Below, in pieces: positions 16,302 to 25,236 of a DNA stretch of 31,247 nt. The DNA comes from an uncultured Eubacterium sp. (GTDB lineage Bacteria; Bacillota; Clostridia; Lachnospirales; Lachnospiraceae): positions 1 through 31,247 of the forward strand of contig URYE01000025.1 of the NCBI GenBank assembly GCA_900551945.1, given 5' to 3'. The notes under the pieces are model-generated. The model saw nothing but the letters and a program-made list of their open reading frames with translations, had not been told where the DNA came from and made no database searches. A program made the translations under genes and the position numbers. Every line of letters starts with the position of its first letter. Position 1 is the first letter of the stretch.

Positions 16302-17630
16302 TTGTTTAATAAAGCAAAGTATTATAATTTAATAGACAAGTCATATTATGACAAGCTAGGTAAAGTTACTAAAATTGTTGGACTTACAATAGAGTCTGTT
16401 GGACCAGATGCAAAGCTTAATGACTTGTGTATAATTCATTCTGCTGATGGTACTCAAAACTTATATGCAGAAGTTGTTGGCTTTAAAGATTCACGAGTTC
16501 TTCTTATGCCTTTTGATAATGTTGGTGGAATTGGACCTGGTTGTATTGTTGAAAATACTGACCAGCCTTTACAAGTTAAAGTTGGTGATGAGATATTAGG
16601 ACATACATTAGATGGGCTTGGCAATCCTACAGATTGTGACCATTTAGACCTTATTAACGAATATTCCGTAGAAGCACAACCACCAGACCCTATGGATAGA
16701 GTTATTATAAGTGAAGTACTTCCATTAGGAGTAAAGGCGGTTGATGGTCTTATAACAGTTGGTAAGGGACAAAGAATTGGTATATTCGCTGGTAGTGGTG
16801 TAGGAAAGAGTACGTTACTTGGTATGTTTGCAAGAAATACAAAAGCTGATATAAATGTAATAGCACTTATTGGAGAACGAGGTCGAGAAGTAAGAGAGTT
16901 CATTGAACGTGACTTAGGACCAGAAGGTATGAAAAGAAGTGTACTTGTAGTTGCTACCTCTGATAAGCCAGCTTTAATAAGAAATAAAGCGGCTAAGACA
17001 GCAACAGCCATAGCAGAGTATTTTAGAGACCAGGGAAAAGATGTTTTACTTATGATGGATTCACTTACCCGATTTTCAATGGCTCAAAGAGAGATTGGTC
17101 TTGCTTCTGGAGAACCACCCGTAACAAGAGGTTATCCGCCTAGTGTATATAGTGAAATGCCGAAGCTTCTTGAAAGAGCTGGAATGTCAGACAAAGGTTC
17201 AATTACAGGACTTTATACTGTACTTGTAGATGGTGATGACTTTAATGAGCCAATTACAGATACTGCCAGAAGTATCCTTGATGGTCATATTATGTTATCA
17301 AGAAAGTTAGGGCATAAAAATCATTATCCTGCGATTGATGTATTACAGAGTATATCAAGATGTATGGGACAGATTGCAACAAAAGAACATAAAAAGATGG
17401 CAGGAAGATTAAAAAATGTTCTTGCAACTTATAATGAAGCAGAAGATTTAATTAATATTGGTGCGTATAAGAAAGGTTCTAATAAGAATATTGATTATGC
17501 AATATCTAAGATTGATGCTGTTAATAACTTTTTAACACAAGGTATAGATGAAAAGTTTGGATTTGATGAAGAGCTAAATATGCTTAATAGTATATTTACA
17601 GACTATGAACAAGCATTGAACGTTAAATAG
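16302..17630 (+). CDS. fliI: Flagellum-specific ATPase FliI
   Basis: A 442-residue ATPase related to the F1 beta subunit that powers and orders flagellar protein export. Walker A is AGSGVGKS at 163-170 with K169. The following ALIGERGREVREF and the Walker B stretch DVLLMMDSLTRFSMAQREIGLASGEPP are diagnostic of FliI and its type III relatives. It starts with TTG at 16302, seven bases after AGGAGG (16289-16294). The N-terminal beta-barrel domain (about 20-90) is present and the length is normal. Flanked by fliH and fliJ, its two physical partners. Confidence 0.96.
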   Translation: MFNKAKYYNLIDKSYYDKLGKVTKIVGLTIESVGPDAKLNDLCIIHSADGTQNLYAEVVGFKDSRVLLMPFDNVGGIGPGCIVENTDQPLQVKVGDEILGHTLDGLGNPTDCDHLDLINEYSVEAQPPDPMDRVIISEVLPLGVKAVDGLITVGKGQRIGIFAGSGVGKSTLLGMFARNTKADINVIALIGERGREVREFIERDLGPEGMKRSVLVVATSDKPALIRNKAAKTATAIAEYFRDQGKDVLLMMDSLTRFSMAQREIGLASGEPPVTRGYPPSVYSEMPKLLERAGMSDKGSITGLYTVLVDGDDFNEPITDTARSILDGHIMLSRKLGHKNHYPAIDVLQSISRCMGQIATKEHKKMAGRLKNVLATYNEAEDLINIGAYKKGSNKNIDYAISKIDAVNNFLTQGIDEKFGFDEELNMLNSIFTDYEQALNVK

Positions 17631-17656
17631 TCTTAAGGGTTAAATAGGAGATTGCT

Positions 17657-18109
17657 ATGGCAAAATTTGTTTATCGTATGCAAAATGTCCTTGATATAAA
17701 AATGAGACTTGAAACTCAGGCAAAGACTAATTATGCTGAGAAAAATGCAGTATTGAGAGCAGAAGAAGATAAAATGCGACAGTTACTCATAAGAATGAGA
17801 GAATATGAAACTTTAGCAAAAGAAAATTCACAAGGTAAAGTTAATATTTTTGAAATAAAAAGATGTAATGACGCAGCCAAAATAATTAAAGAGTATGTAA
17901 AACAACAGGCTATTCAAATAAGAGTTGCACAAAAAAATGTTGAAAAAGCAAGAGAAGAATTAGGCGAGGCTATGAAAGACAGAAAAGTGCATGAAAAACT
18001 TAAAGAAAAGGCATTTGATGAGTTTAAGTTAGAGTTAAATGACCAAGAAAAAAAAGAAATAGATGAAGTTGTGAGTTTTAATTATAATGATAATAATAAG
18101 AACAAATAA
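17657..18109 (+). CDS. fliJ: Flagellar export protein FliJ
   Basis: A 150-residue, highly charged protein predicted to be almost entirely a two-helix coiled coil. It begins with the FliJ pattern FVYRMQNVLDIKMRLETQAK. FliJ is the central stalk of the FliI hexamer and links it to FlhA. Sequence conservation in this family is low, so the call rests on the opening motif, length, coiled-coil nature and the position right after fliI. AGGAG at 17646-17650 supports the start. Confidence 0.88.
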   Translation: MAKFVYRMQNVLDIKMRLETQAKTNYAEKNAVLRAEEDKMRQLLIRMREYETLAKENSQGKVNIFEIKRCNDAAKIIKEYVKQQAIQIRVAQKNVEKAREELGEAMKDRKVHEKLKEKAFDEFKLELNDQEKKEIDEVVSFNYNDNNKNK

Positions 18110-18126
18110 GAAACAGGTGGTTGAAT

Positions 18127-18906
18127 ATGGCTAAGAAGAAGTCGAAAGACGAGATTAATACAGAAGATGTTGAACTTGATGAAAATGGTGAACCGATAGG
18201 GCAAGAAAAGGGAAGTAAAGTAATGGGCTTTCTTGTTGCAATTATTATAATTGCGATATGGTTGGCTATATTTGCTATTTTAATAAAAATGGACGTAGGC
18301 GGCATAGGAAGTATGCTAAGGCCTTACTTAAAAAATGTTCCTGGAATTAGTATGATTTTGCCAGATGCAACAGATGAAGAAGTGGCAGAAGAAGAGGGAA
18401 GTCAGTATAAGACACTTTCAGAAGCATTAGCAAGAATAAAAGAACTTGAAAAAGAAGTTGATGACTATAAAAATTCTGGAGCAGCTTCATCACAGACTGT
18501 AGCAGATATGCAGGCTGAAATAGATAGATTAAAGCAATTTGAAGATAAGCAAGCCTATTATGACCAGTTAAAAGACGAGTTTGACAGAGAAGTTGTGTAT
18601 GCTGATAATGCACCAGATATAGAAGAGTATAAAAAATGGTATGAAAGTATTGATGCTGATAATGCAGCACAACTTTATAAAGAAGTTGTAGAAAAATTGC
18701 AATATTCACAAAAAGTTAAGGACTGGGCAGAAGCTTATAGTAAGATGGAAGCTTCTAATGCAGCAAGTATATTAGAAGAAATGACAGGTGATACAGACCT
18801 TGTAGCACAGATACTTAATAATATGTCATCTTCTAAGAGAGCAGCAATTTTAGCAGAGATGACACCACTATTTGCCGCTAAAATTACTAAAGTAATGTAT
18901 CCATAG
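18127..18906 (+). CDS. ylxF: YlxF/MotE-like flagellar membrane protein
   Basis: A 259-residue protein at the ylxF position between fliJ and fliK. It has a charged cytoplasmic N-terminus (1-34), one membrane segment (about 35-58, VMGFLVAIIIIAIWLAIFAIL), a coiled coil (about 95-140) and a C-terminal helical domain (about 195-258: MEASNAASILEEM then LVAQILNNMSSSKRAAILAEM) like the MgtE N-terminal domain. Related proteins (MotE) act as motor-associated chaperones for the stator; that role here is inferred. ATG at 18127 is six bases after AGGTGG; the TTG at 18121 abuts the site. Confidence 0.82.
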   Translation: MAKKKSKDEINTEDVELDENGEPIGQEKGSKVMGFLVAIIIIAIWLAIFAILIKMDVGGIGSMLRPYLKNVPGISMILPDATDEEVAEEEGSQYKTLSEALARIKELEKEVDDYKNSGAASSQTVADMQAEIDRLKQFEDKQAYYDQLKDEFDREVVYADNAPDIEEYKKWYESIDADNAAQLYKEVVEKLQYSQKVKDWAEAYSKMEASNAASILEEMTGDTDLVAQILNNMSSSKRAAILAEMTPLFAAKITKVMYP

Positions 18907-18934
18907 AACTATACGTTTTTTGTAAAAATAGTGA

Positions 18935-18962
18935 TATAATAATAATATAATTATGTTATAAT
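18935..18962 (+). promoter_or_regulatory. Triple TATAAT cluster before fliK
   Basis: Three exact TATAAT boxes begin at 18935, 18946 and 18957, each separated by five bases and so exactly 11 bases apart. TTGTAA at 18920-18925 is the only -35-like element; it is 9, 20 and 31 bases from them, none optimal. A possible internal promoter for fliK onward, but AT richness alone could give one or two such boxes. Confidence 0.4.
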
Positions 18963-18965
18963 TCT

Positions 18966-19012
18966 AATATGCTGAATATGTATGAAATAATTGTATACAT
19001 ATTCGGCGTATT
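18966..19012 (+). terminator. Intra-operon hairpin between ylxF and fliK
   Basis: Bases 18966-18983 pair with 18995-19012 over 18 positions (two G-U pairs) around an 11-base loop; the core is GCTGAATATGTAT with ATACATATTCGGC. A short T-rich stretch (TTGGTTTTAT) follows. It may be a leaky terminator, an attenuator or an RNA-processing/stability element in the 152-base ylxF-fliK gap. Confidence 0.5.
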
Positions 19013-19058
19013 GGTTTTATATAAATAAACAAATTACAACACGAAAGGAGGAAAACAA

Positions 19059-20471
19059 ATGGTTCAGTCAGTTGGACAAAGTAATAATGATATCAAAACA
19101 TCAACTGCTAAAGCTTCAGATATTGTTAATGCTATAACAAATAAAAGTACAAGCTTTAAAAAGGTAATGTCAGGGGCTATGTATTCTAATATGGGTTCAT
19201 CAACAAAGTCACAGCAATTATCTTTAAACAATAAGTCTGATATGGGTTCTGTTCTTAAGGATAGACTTAATAACTCAAATAAGTATAATAATAATTCTAA
19301 GTCTTCATCAGTTAATAATAACAATGCTAATACAGACAAAAGCAGTACTTCTAAGGTATCTAAAGCAATCAAATCTTCATCATCTTCAGATATTTCCAAC
19401 ACAGTTTCAAAAGCTAATCAAGCAGCGGAGGATATAAAAGATGCTATTAAAAAAGCACTTAATATATCTGATGAACAACTTGAAGACGCAATGAGTGTAC
19501 TTGGGCTTACAGCAATGGATTTATTTCAGCCAGATAATATAGCTAATCTTGTTATGTCTATTTCAGGTGTACAAGATGCTATGGGCATTTTAACAGATGC
19601 ACAGCTTTCACAGAGTTTTCAAGATATAATGTCAGCAGTTGAACAGACAGTTGATGAGCTTACAGCTGATACAGGTATGAGTGCCCAAGAGTTAAAAGAA
19701 TTTTTTGAAAATTATTCAAAAGATACAACTGTAGAAGATAACAATGATGGAGTTAAAGAAGCCTTAGCTGAAACAGTTGATAGCAATAACAATGAGGAGA
19801 ATATACCATCAGCTAATGAACAGACGATGGATAATATTACTCAAGCAGTTGAAAAGAAAATTCAAGTTGCTGAGGATAATAAGTCTTCTGATAACTTAAT
19901 GGGACAAAACCATTCTGATAAGACACAGCAGTCTAATACAACAGTTACAGATATTTCAGCTAACCTTATACAGAACATTCAAAGTTCTTTTGAGGAGGTT
20001 ATGTCAACATCATCTACTAATTCAGTTAATGGAGCTGATATTGTAAAGCAGATTATTAACTCAGTTAAAGTAAGTGGTAACACCTCTATACAAAGCATGG
20101 AAATTCAACTTAATCCTGAGCATTTAGGTAAGGTTAATCTAACTGTAACATCAAAAAATGGTGTAATAACAGCACAGATTGTTGCTCAAAATGAAGAAGT
20201 AAAGAAGGCCATTGAAAGTCAGATTGCTACATTAAAAGAGAATTTTGAAAGTCAAGGAATTAAGATTGAAGCAGTTGAAGTAACAGTTCAAAGTCATGCC
20301 TTTGAAAGTGGACAAAATCTTCAAGGTAACAATTCTGAGCAGGGAAAGAATTCAAAAGGGACAAGAAGACATATAAGTCTTGAAGAATTTGAAAGTCTAG
20401 GAGATGAAAGTGAAGAATTAATTGACAATCTTATTCACCATGAACACAGTAGTGTTGAATATACTGCATAA
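19059..20471 (+). CDS. fliK: Flagellar hook-length control protein FliK
   Basis: A 470-residue secreted ruler that sets hook length and switches export to late substrates. The first 110 residues are Ser/Asn/Lys-rich and low in complexity, as usual for FliK N-termini. The conserved C-terminal hook-control domain (about 305-415) has IQLNPEHLGKVNLTV near 350-364 and a long Q/E-rich helix (EEVKKAIESQIATLKENFESQGIKIEAVEVTV in essence). AAAGGAGG at 19044-19051 gives an excellent start. The gap upstream contains promoter-like boxes and a hairpin, so fliK may be under separate control. Confidence 0.92.
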   Translation: MVQSVGQSNNDIKTSTAKASDIVNAITNKSTSFKKVMSGAMYSNMGSSTKSQQLSLNNKSDMGSVLKDRLNNSNKYNNNSKSSSVNNNNANTDKSSTSKVSKAIKSSSSSDISNTVSKANQAAEDIKDAIKKALNISDEQLEDAMSVLGLTAMDLFQPDNIANLVMSISGVQDAMGILTDAQLSQSFQDIMSAVEQTVDELTADTGMSAQELKEFFENYSKDTTVEDNNDGVKEALAETVDSNNNEENIPSANEQTMDNITQAVEKKIQVAEDNKSSDNLMGQNHSDKTQQSNTTVTDISANLIQNIQSSFEEVMSTSSTNSVNGADIVKQIINSVKVSGNTSIQSMEIQLNPEHLGKVNLTVTSKNGVITAQIVAQNEEVKKAIESQIATLKENFESQGIKIEAVEVTVQSHAFESGQNLQGNNSEQGKNSKGTRRHISLEEFESLGDESEELIDNLIHHEHSSVEYTA

Positions 20472-20500
20472 GCAGTATTGAAACACAGAAAGGAGTTATT

Positions 20501-21013
20501 ATGGCAATTAATACAGATGGAATTGTATGGTCACAGATAAATTCAGATGGAAGTGCTACAACATCTAATTCAACAACACAGTCGTCTAAGTTAAGCTCTA
20601 CTACATCTAAAGATACAGCTAAGGGTCAATCTACACTTGACATTAATGATTTTTTAAAACTTCTAGTTACACAGATGCAGTGTCAAGACCCGCTTGAACC
20701 AACAGATAATACTCAGTATATCGCACAGATGGCTACATTTACACAGGTTGAAGCTACTACACAAATGCAGGAAAAGACAGAAGAACAGATGGCTGCTGAC
20801 CTTGTTGGCAAAGAAGTTATGATGAAAACTGACCTTACAAAAGAAGGTTATGTTGTAGGAAAAGTCGATTACTGGCAAAAGGTAAGTAGTAAGATATATC
20901 TTGGAATTGGTGATAAGATGTATGACCTTGATGACATTGATACTGTAATGGATAATGATTACTATAAGAAGTATTTTGATAATAGTAGTACAACAGATAC
21001 ATCTAGCAAATAG
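20501..21013 (+). CDS. flgD: Flagellar hook-capping protein FlgD
   Basis: A 170-residue FlgD, the scaffold on which hook subunits assemble. The family core is clear: DFLKLLVTQMQCQDPLEPTD followed by NTQYIAQMATFTQVEATTQM (about 48-88). It is short, lacking the full Ig/tudor-like C-terminal domains of enterobacterial FlgD, which is common in Firmicutes. Serine/threonine-rich ends flank the core. AAAGGAG lies just before the ATG. It is between fliK and a small flagellar gene, as in Bacillus relatives. Confidence 0.93.
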   Translation: MAINTDGIVWSQINSDGSATTSNSTTQSSKLSSTTSKDTAKGQSTLDINDFLKLLVTQMQCQDPLEPTDNTQYIAQMATFTQVEATTQMQEKTEEQMAADLVGKEVMMKTDLTKEGYVVGKVDYWQKVSSKIYLGIGDKMYDLDDIDTVMDNDYYKKYFDNSSTTDTSSK

Positions 21014-21053
21014 CATTGTTAAATATACATAGGAAAGATTTGAGGAGATGATT

Positions 21054-21476
21054 ATGATAAATAAAATAGTATCAAGCAATTTTACCTCAATAGAACAAGT
21101 TGCGGGAAGATGTAACCGTAACAGTACAATATCAGGTCAAAGTGTTTCTGCACAAACAGATTCATTTGAAAGTATATTAAGTAGTAAGAAAAGTATAGAA
21201 CAACTTCTTGATAATTCAAAAAGCCAGATTAAGTTTACAAAACATGCTGGTGAAAGATTAGACGAAAGAGATATAAAGCTTACTACAGAACAGATGAATA
21301 GACTTGAAGAGGGAACACAAAAAGCTTCTTCCAAAGGAATTAAAGAAACTTTAATATTGATGGATAACATGGCGTTTATTGTTAATACACAAAGTAAAAC
21401 AGTTATCACAGCAATGGACCAAACAAATAATAATAATAATGTATATACAAATATTGACGGAGCAGTCATTATCTAG
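21054..21476 (+). CDS. Small flagellar operon protein (TIGR02530-type)
   Basis: A 140-residue protein of the family found between flgD and flgE in many Firmicutes. The conserved part is IKFTKHAGERLDERDIKLT (about 57-75) and the following segment to VITAMDQ. The N-terminal third is Ser/Asn-rich. Its function is not established; position suggests a role in hook assembly or its control. ATG at 21054 has GAGGAG six bases before it; ATG at 21048 touches that site directly. The following 121 bases to flgE contain no further gene. Confidence 0.82.
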   Translation: MINKIVSSNFTSIEQVAGRCNRNSTISGQSVSAQTDSFESILSSKKSIEQLLDNSKSQIKFTKHAGERLDERDIKLTTEQMNRLEEGTQKASSKGIKETLILMDNMAFIVNTQSKTVITAMDQTNNNNNVYTNIDGAVII

Positions 21477-21597
21477 CTGGACCTTAATGGAGGCAGAATT
21501 ATTTCGGATTGACAGAAGAAATAATATATTACGAAAGTAGTATTTAAAGATTGCATTTGTCAAATTGGTGCAAATATAAATTGGAGGAACAAATATT

Positions 21598-22935
21598 ATG
21601 ATGAGATCACTTTTCTCTGGTGTGTCAGGTATTAAAACACATCAGACAAGATTAGATGTTAGTGGTAATAATATTTCAAATGTTAATACAGTTGGTTATA
21701 AATCACAGTCAGTTAATTTTAAGGACGTATACTATCAGACAACACAGACAGCGTCAGGCCCTAATGCAGAGGCTGGTAAAGGTGGTACTAATGCTATGCA
21801 GATTGGTCTTGGTTCAAGTGTAGGTTCAATCTCAACTTCAACAACACAAGGTGCTACAGAAAGAACAGATAATCCTTATGACCTTTGTTTATCAGGAGAG
21901 TCTTACTTTGTAGTAAGCAATGCAGGTTCTATATATTTTACAAGAGCAGGAGATTTTACAGTAGATGCTAATGGTGCGTTAGTTACATCAGGCGGTGCTA
22001 ATGTTATGGGTTGGCAAGTTGATGAAGATGGTAATGTAATAAAAGACCAGGTGTCTGCCCTTCATGTAACAAGTCCTGAATTTACATATACATCACCAGT
22101 AGCTACACAGGGTGTAACAATAACTGGTAATATTAAGAACCAAGATACAGACCCACAGAACTTTACACTTTATTTTTATGACTCAGTAGGTAATGAATAT
22201 CAAGCAAGTGTTACAGCACAGTATACTGAAACAACAGGTGGTGTATCAAGTTATGCTTTAACAGGTGGTTCAATTACAAAAAATGGTGAGGCGACAGGTC
22301 TTACACTTACAGCAAGTGGGGCATTTACATTTAATGCTAATAACGGTGTTGCTATGGCAGATATGTCAAGCCTTTACTTTACTGTTGAAGACCCTAATGG
22401 AACTAACCCTATAGACCTTGAAAATATTGGTGTAGAAGAAGGTACTGAAAGAAGAATTTACTTTGATGCTTCTGGTATGACAAGTTATAATTCAGCAACA
22501 AAGATTGAAACTTCAAGAGGTATTACTGGAGATGGAACAGATAATAATCCTTCATGGTTAGCAGGTAAAGCCGCAGGTAAGATGACATCGGTTGGTGTTG
22601 ATAGCTCTGGACATCTTGTTGCAAGTTATAACAATGGTGATATAAGATATATAGGTCAGATAGCTGTTACAACATTTGCCAATCCAGCAGGTCTTGAAAA
22701 GCATGGAGAGAACTTATATTCAGCAACACTTAACTCAGGTACATTTGATGGTATAGGTGAAGATGTATCTACAACAGGTGGTAGTATAACATCTGGTTAT
22801 CTTGAAATGTCTAATGTAGACCTTTCAAGCGAATTTACAACGCTTATCACAACACAAAGAGGTTATCAAGCAAGCTCAAGAATTATTACAGTATCAGATA
22901 CACTTCTTGAAGAATTGATTAATTTGAAGCGTTAA
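21598..22935 (+). CDS. flgE: Flagellar hook protein FlgE
   Basis: A 445-residue hook subunit. N-terminal rod/hook signature (MRSLFSGVSGIKTHQTRLDV then SGNNISNVNTVGYKSQSVNF) and C-terminal FlgE motif (SGYLEMSNVDLSSEFTTLI then TTQRGYQASSRIITVSD) form the coiled-coil core of the hook, with a surface-exposed Thr/Gly-rich middle (about 90-350). It is exported without a signal peptide. GGAGG at 21583-21587 lies ten bases from the ATG. The gene is followed by a 400-base gap, which probably ends or attenuates the early operon transcript. Confidence 0.96.
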   Translation: MMRSLFSGVSGIKTHQTRLDVSGNNISNVNTVGYKSQSVNFKDVYYQTTQTASGPNAEAGKGGTNAMQIGLGSSVGSISTSTTQGATERTDNPYDLCLSGESYFVVSNAGSIYFTRAGDFTVDANGALVTSGGANVMGWQVDEDGNVIKDQVSALHVTSPEFTYTSPVATQGVTITGNIKNQDTDPQNFTLYFYDSVGNEYQASVTAQYTETTGGVSSYALTGGSITKNGEATGLTLTASGAFTFNANNGVAMADMSSLYFTVEDPNGTNPIDLENIGVEEGTERRIYFDASGMTSYNSATKIETSRGITGDGTDNNPSWLAGKAAGKMTSVGVDSSGHLVASYNNGDIRYIGQIAVTTFANPAGLEKHGENLYSATLNSGTFDGIGEDVSTTGGSITSGYLEMSNVDLSSEFTTLITTQRGYQASSRIITVSDTLLEELINLKR

Positions 22936-23049
22936 TATTTAACACTAGTTACTTAATAGTATTATAAGCAAGTAGTAAAGCAGATAGAGAATATTTGTTT
23001 AATTATTGCTGTTGATTAGTGTATATATAAATATAAATTATTAAAATCG

Positions 23050-23082
23050 GCTTATGGGAAGTTGTTGAGATTTCTCATAAGC
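23050..23082 (+). terminator. Hairpin after flgE, possible weak terminator
   Basis: GCTTATGGGAA (23050-23060) pairs with TTCTCATAAGC (23072-23082), with one G-U pair. No good T run follows, so termination would be weak. It lies in the 416-base flgE-flbD gap, which otherwise contains only very AT-rich sequence and the promoter at 23190. Confidence 0.4.
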
Positions 23083-23189
23083 TATTGTTGAGAATATCTT
23101 AATATAAAAAATAATTTGTATTATTCTAGCAAATAAACTAAAAAAAATGAAAATATTGCCAAAAAATATACACATTTAGCGGTTTTTTG

Positions 23190-23219
23190 TTGCAATAATA
23201 CATAAAGGCAGTTTATAAT
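23190..23219 (+). promoter_or_regulatory. Probable promoter for flbD-motAB and downstream genes
   Basis: TTGCAA (23190-23195), an 18-base spacer and TATAAT (23214-23219). It lies about 130 bases before flbD, in the largest gap of the flagellar region. No SigD-type motif is visible there. Confidence 0.65.
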
Positions 23220-23351
23220 AGTTGTAAAAGTTTTTACTATGAAATTTTTGTAAAAATAATTAAACTATTAAAAAATAGTAAGTTGTATTTATTATTAAAA
23301 AAATGATTATAAATATTTACTTAAGCTATTTAATCGGGAATGGAGATTATA

Positions 23352-23546
23352 ATGATAACGTTGACAAAACTTAATGAAAAAGAGTTTGTTTTAAATGATG
23401 ATTTAATTCAGACAATGGAAGAAACACCAGATACAGTAATTACACTAACTAATGGTATAAAGTATGTTGTTAAAGAAAATTGCGAAGAAATAAAAACAAA
23501 GATTATAGAATACAAGCGAATGATATTCGCTTCAGATAAATATTAA
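23352..23546 (+). CDS. flbD: Flagellar protein FlbD/SwrD
   Basis: A 64-residue FlbD-family protein beginning MITLTKLNEKEFVLNDDLIQ and containing the family's TPDTVITLTNGIKYVV core. The Bacillus counterpart SwrD (YlzI) sits at the same place after flgE and is known to raise flagellar power for swarming, acting with the stator. Here it directly precedes motAB, which fits that link. ATG at 23352 has GGAG six bases upstream; the ATG at 23340 would overlap the site. Confidence 0.9.
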   Translation: MITLTKLNEKEFVLNDDLIQTMEETPDTVITLTNGIKYVVKENCEEIKTKIIEYKRMIFASDKY

Positions 23547-23571
23547 ATAAAGAAATGGATGGTGTACAACT

Positions 23572-24363
23572 ATGGATATAGCAACAATAATTGGTCTTAT
23601 AGTCGGAGCCGTAATGGTAGTCTTTGGTATTGTATCGAGTGGTGGTGTTGAAGCGCTTGGTAACTTCTTTGATGTTCCATCAATCATTATTACAATCGGT
23701 GGTTCAATATCATCTCTTATTACATCTTACACACTTAAAGATACAATTAACAGTCTTAAAAGTGTTGGAATGGCTTTTAAAGACCCAAAGCTCGACCCAG
23801 CAGAAACAATTGGCAAGATAATTGAGTTGTCTAACGTGGCAAGAAAAGAAGGTCTTCTTGCACTTGAAGAAGTTGCAGGAACACTTGAAGATGAATTTAT
23901 GAAAAAAGGTATTCTTTTGATAGTTGATGGTACTGAGCCAGAGCTTGTAAGAGGAATTCTTGAAACAGAACTTGTTAATATGGACGATAGACATAGAAAT
24001 GTCGCAGGTTTTTATGATACATGGGCTGCACTCGGTCCTGCCTGGGGGATGATTGGTACACTTGTAGGTCTTGTTAATATGTTACAGAACCTTACAGACT
24101 CTTCAACAATTGGACCTAATATGGCGGTTGCCCTTCTTACAACTTTGTATGGTTCTATGATTGCCAACTGGTTTGCTACACCTCTTGCAAGTAAGATGAA
24201 AGCAATAGGTGCACAGGAGTATCAGATGAAGGAGATAGTTATTGAAGGTTTATTATCGATACAGGCTGGTGAAAACCCACGAGTTATTGAAGAAAAGCTT
24301 AAGTCATTCCTTTCACCTGGAGCAAGAGTTGGTATTGGTGAAGATGCTGGAGGTGAAGGCTGA
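23572..24363 (+). CDS. motA: Flagellar motor stator protein MotA
   Basis: A 263-residue proton (or ion) channel subunit with four membrane segments: about 3-22, 30-50, 150-172 and 180-202. Cytoplasmic loop charges that meet FliG are present: R91 and E99 in ARKEGLLALEE, spaced like R90 and E98 of E. coli. P156 in ALGPAWGMIGTL is the conserved channel proline. The stop codon overlaps the motB start by one base (TGATG), which couples their translation. Sequence alone does not settle proton versus sodium use. Confidence 0.95.
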   Translation: MDIATIIGLIVGAVMVVFGIVSSGGVEALGNFFDVPSIIITIGGSISSLITSYTLKDTINSLKSVGMAFKDPKLDPAETIGKIIELSNVARKEGLLALEEVAGTLEDEFMKKGILLIVDGTEPELVRGILETELVNMDDRHRNVAGFYDTWAALGPAWGMIGTLVGLVNMLQNLTDSSTIGPNMAVALLTTLYGSMIANWFATPLASKMKAIGAQEYQMKEIVIEGLLSIQAGENPRVIEEKLKSFLSPGARVGIGEDAGGEG

Positions 24364-25172
24364 TGGCTAAACGTAAACAAGAAGAAGGTGGCGGTGGTTC
24401 TCCTGCCTGGATGTCAACCTTTAGTGATTTGATGAACCTGTTACTTTGCTTCTTCGTATTGTTGTTCTCAATGTCTTCAGTTGATGCAGAAAAGTTCCAA
24501 GAAGTAGCAGCATCATTAGCTTCAAGTTTTAGTATACTTCCAGCCGGTGGTTCAGCTATCACCAATGAAGGTATTCTTGTAGGAAGCGGTGCAAGTCAGC
24601 TTACAGAATTAAGTACATATTACAATAATATGGGACTTAATGACGAAGGCGAGAATGAGATAACAGATACTAGTAGTAGTGCCTATGACCAAGTCAACGA
24701 AGAAAGCCTTAAAGAGTCAGAAAAGATGGCTGAACAGATAGAACAGGCATTACAAGCAGCTAATTTATCCGACCAAGTTAGTGTGGAAGCTAATAACAGA
24801 TATGTATCACTTAATATGAACGGTGCACTTTTATTTGACTCAGGTAAAGCAGATTTAAAAGATGAAGCAATAACAGTACTAAGTGGAGTTGCTGATGCTA
24901 TTAAACAATATGATGATAATATTATAAGTATTGAAGGTCATACAGATAGTAATCCTATTAATACATCACAATTTCCTGATAACATGGTGCTTTCAATGTA
25001 TAGAGCATATTCTGTATTTGATTATTTTGTAAAAGTTAAAAATTTTGACAGCGCTTCTATGACATCGACAGGACGTGGTGATGCTGTGCCAGTTGCTTCT
25101 AATGCAACAGCGGAAGGAAGAGCACAAAACAGAAGAGTTGAGATAAAGATATACAATTCACTAAATAGTTAA
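24363..25172 (+). CDS. motB: Flagellar motor stator protein MotB
   Basis: A 269-residue stator subunit. One N-terminal membrane helix (about 22-41) carries the ion-binding Asp D22 in STFSDLMNLL. A linker follows, then an OmpA-like peptidoglycan-binding domain (about 155-265) with ISIEGHTDS and the final GRAQNRRVEIKI. It anchors the stator to the wall. Its ATG overlaps the motA stop. The tyrosine often seen near the Asp in proton-type MotB is absent; PomB-like sodium use is possible but unproven. Confidence 0.95.
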   Translation: MAKRKQEEGGGGSPAWMSTFSDLMNLLLCFFVLLFSMSSVDAEKFQEVAASLASSFSILPAGGSAITNEGILVGSGASQLTELSTYYNNMGLNDEGENEITDTSSSAYDQVNEESLKESEKMAEQIEQALQAANLSDQVSVEANNRYVSLNMNGALLFDSGKADLKDEAITVLSGVADAIKQYDDNIISIEGHTDSNPINTSQFPDNMVLSMYRAYSVFDYFVKVKNFDSASMTSTGRGDAVPVASNATAEGRAQNRRVEIKIYNSLNS

Positions 25173-25236
25173 TTTTTAATTATAATATTTACTTAAATTA
25201 AAATGTGCGTTTGTTGCACAGGAACGGAGGATTACA

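Noticed and set aside
16454..17011. 185-codon open frame on the - strand
   Set aside because: Lies wholly opposite the highly conserved fliI core; its sequence is a mirror of fliI codon use, with no ribosome site or family resemblance.
20663..21079. 138-codon open frame on the - strand
   Set aside because: Antisense to flgD with Ile/Cys/Phe-rich low-quality protein; no start signals.
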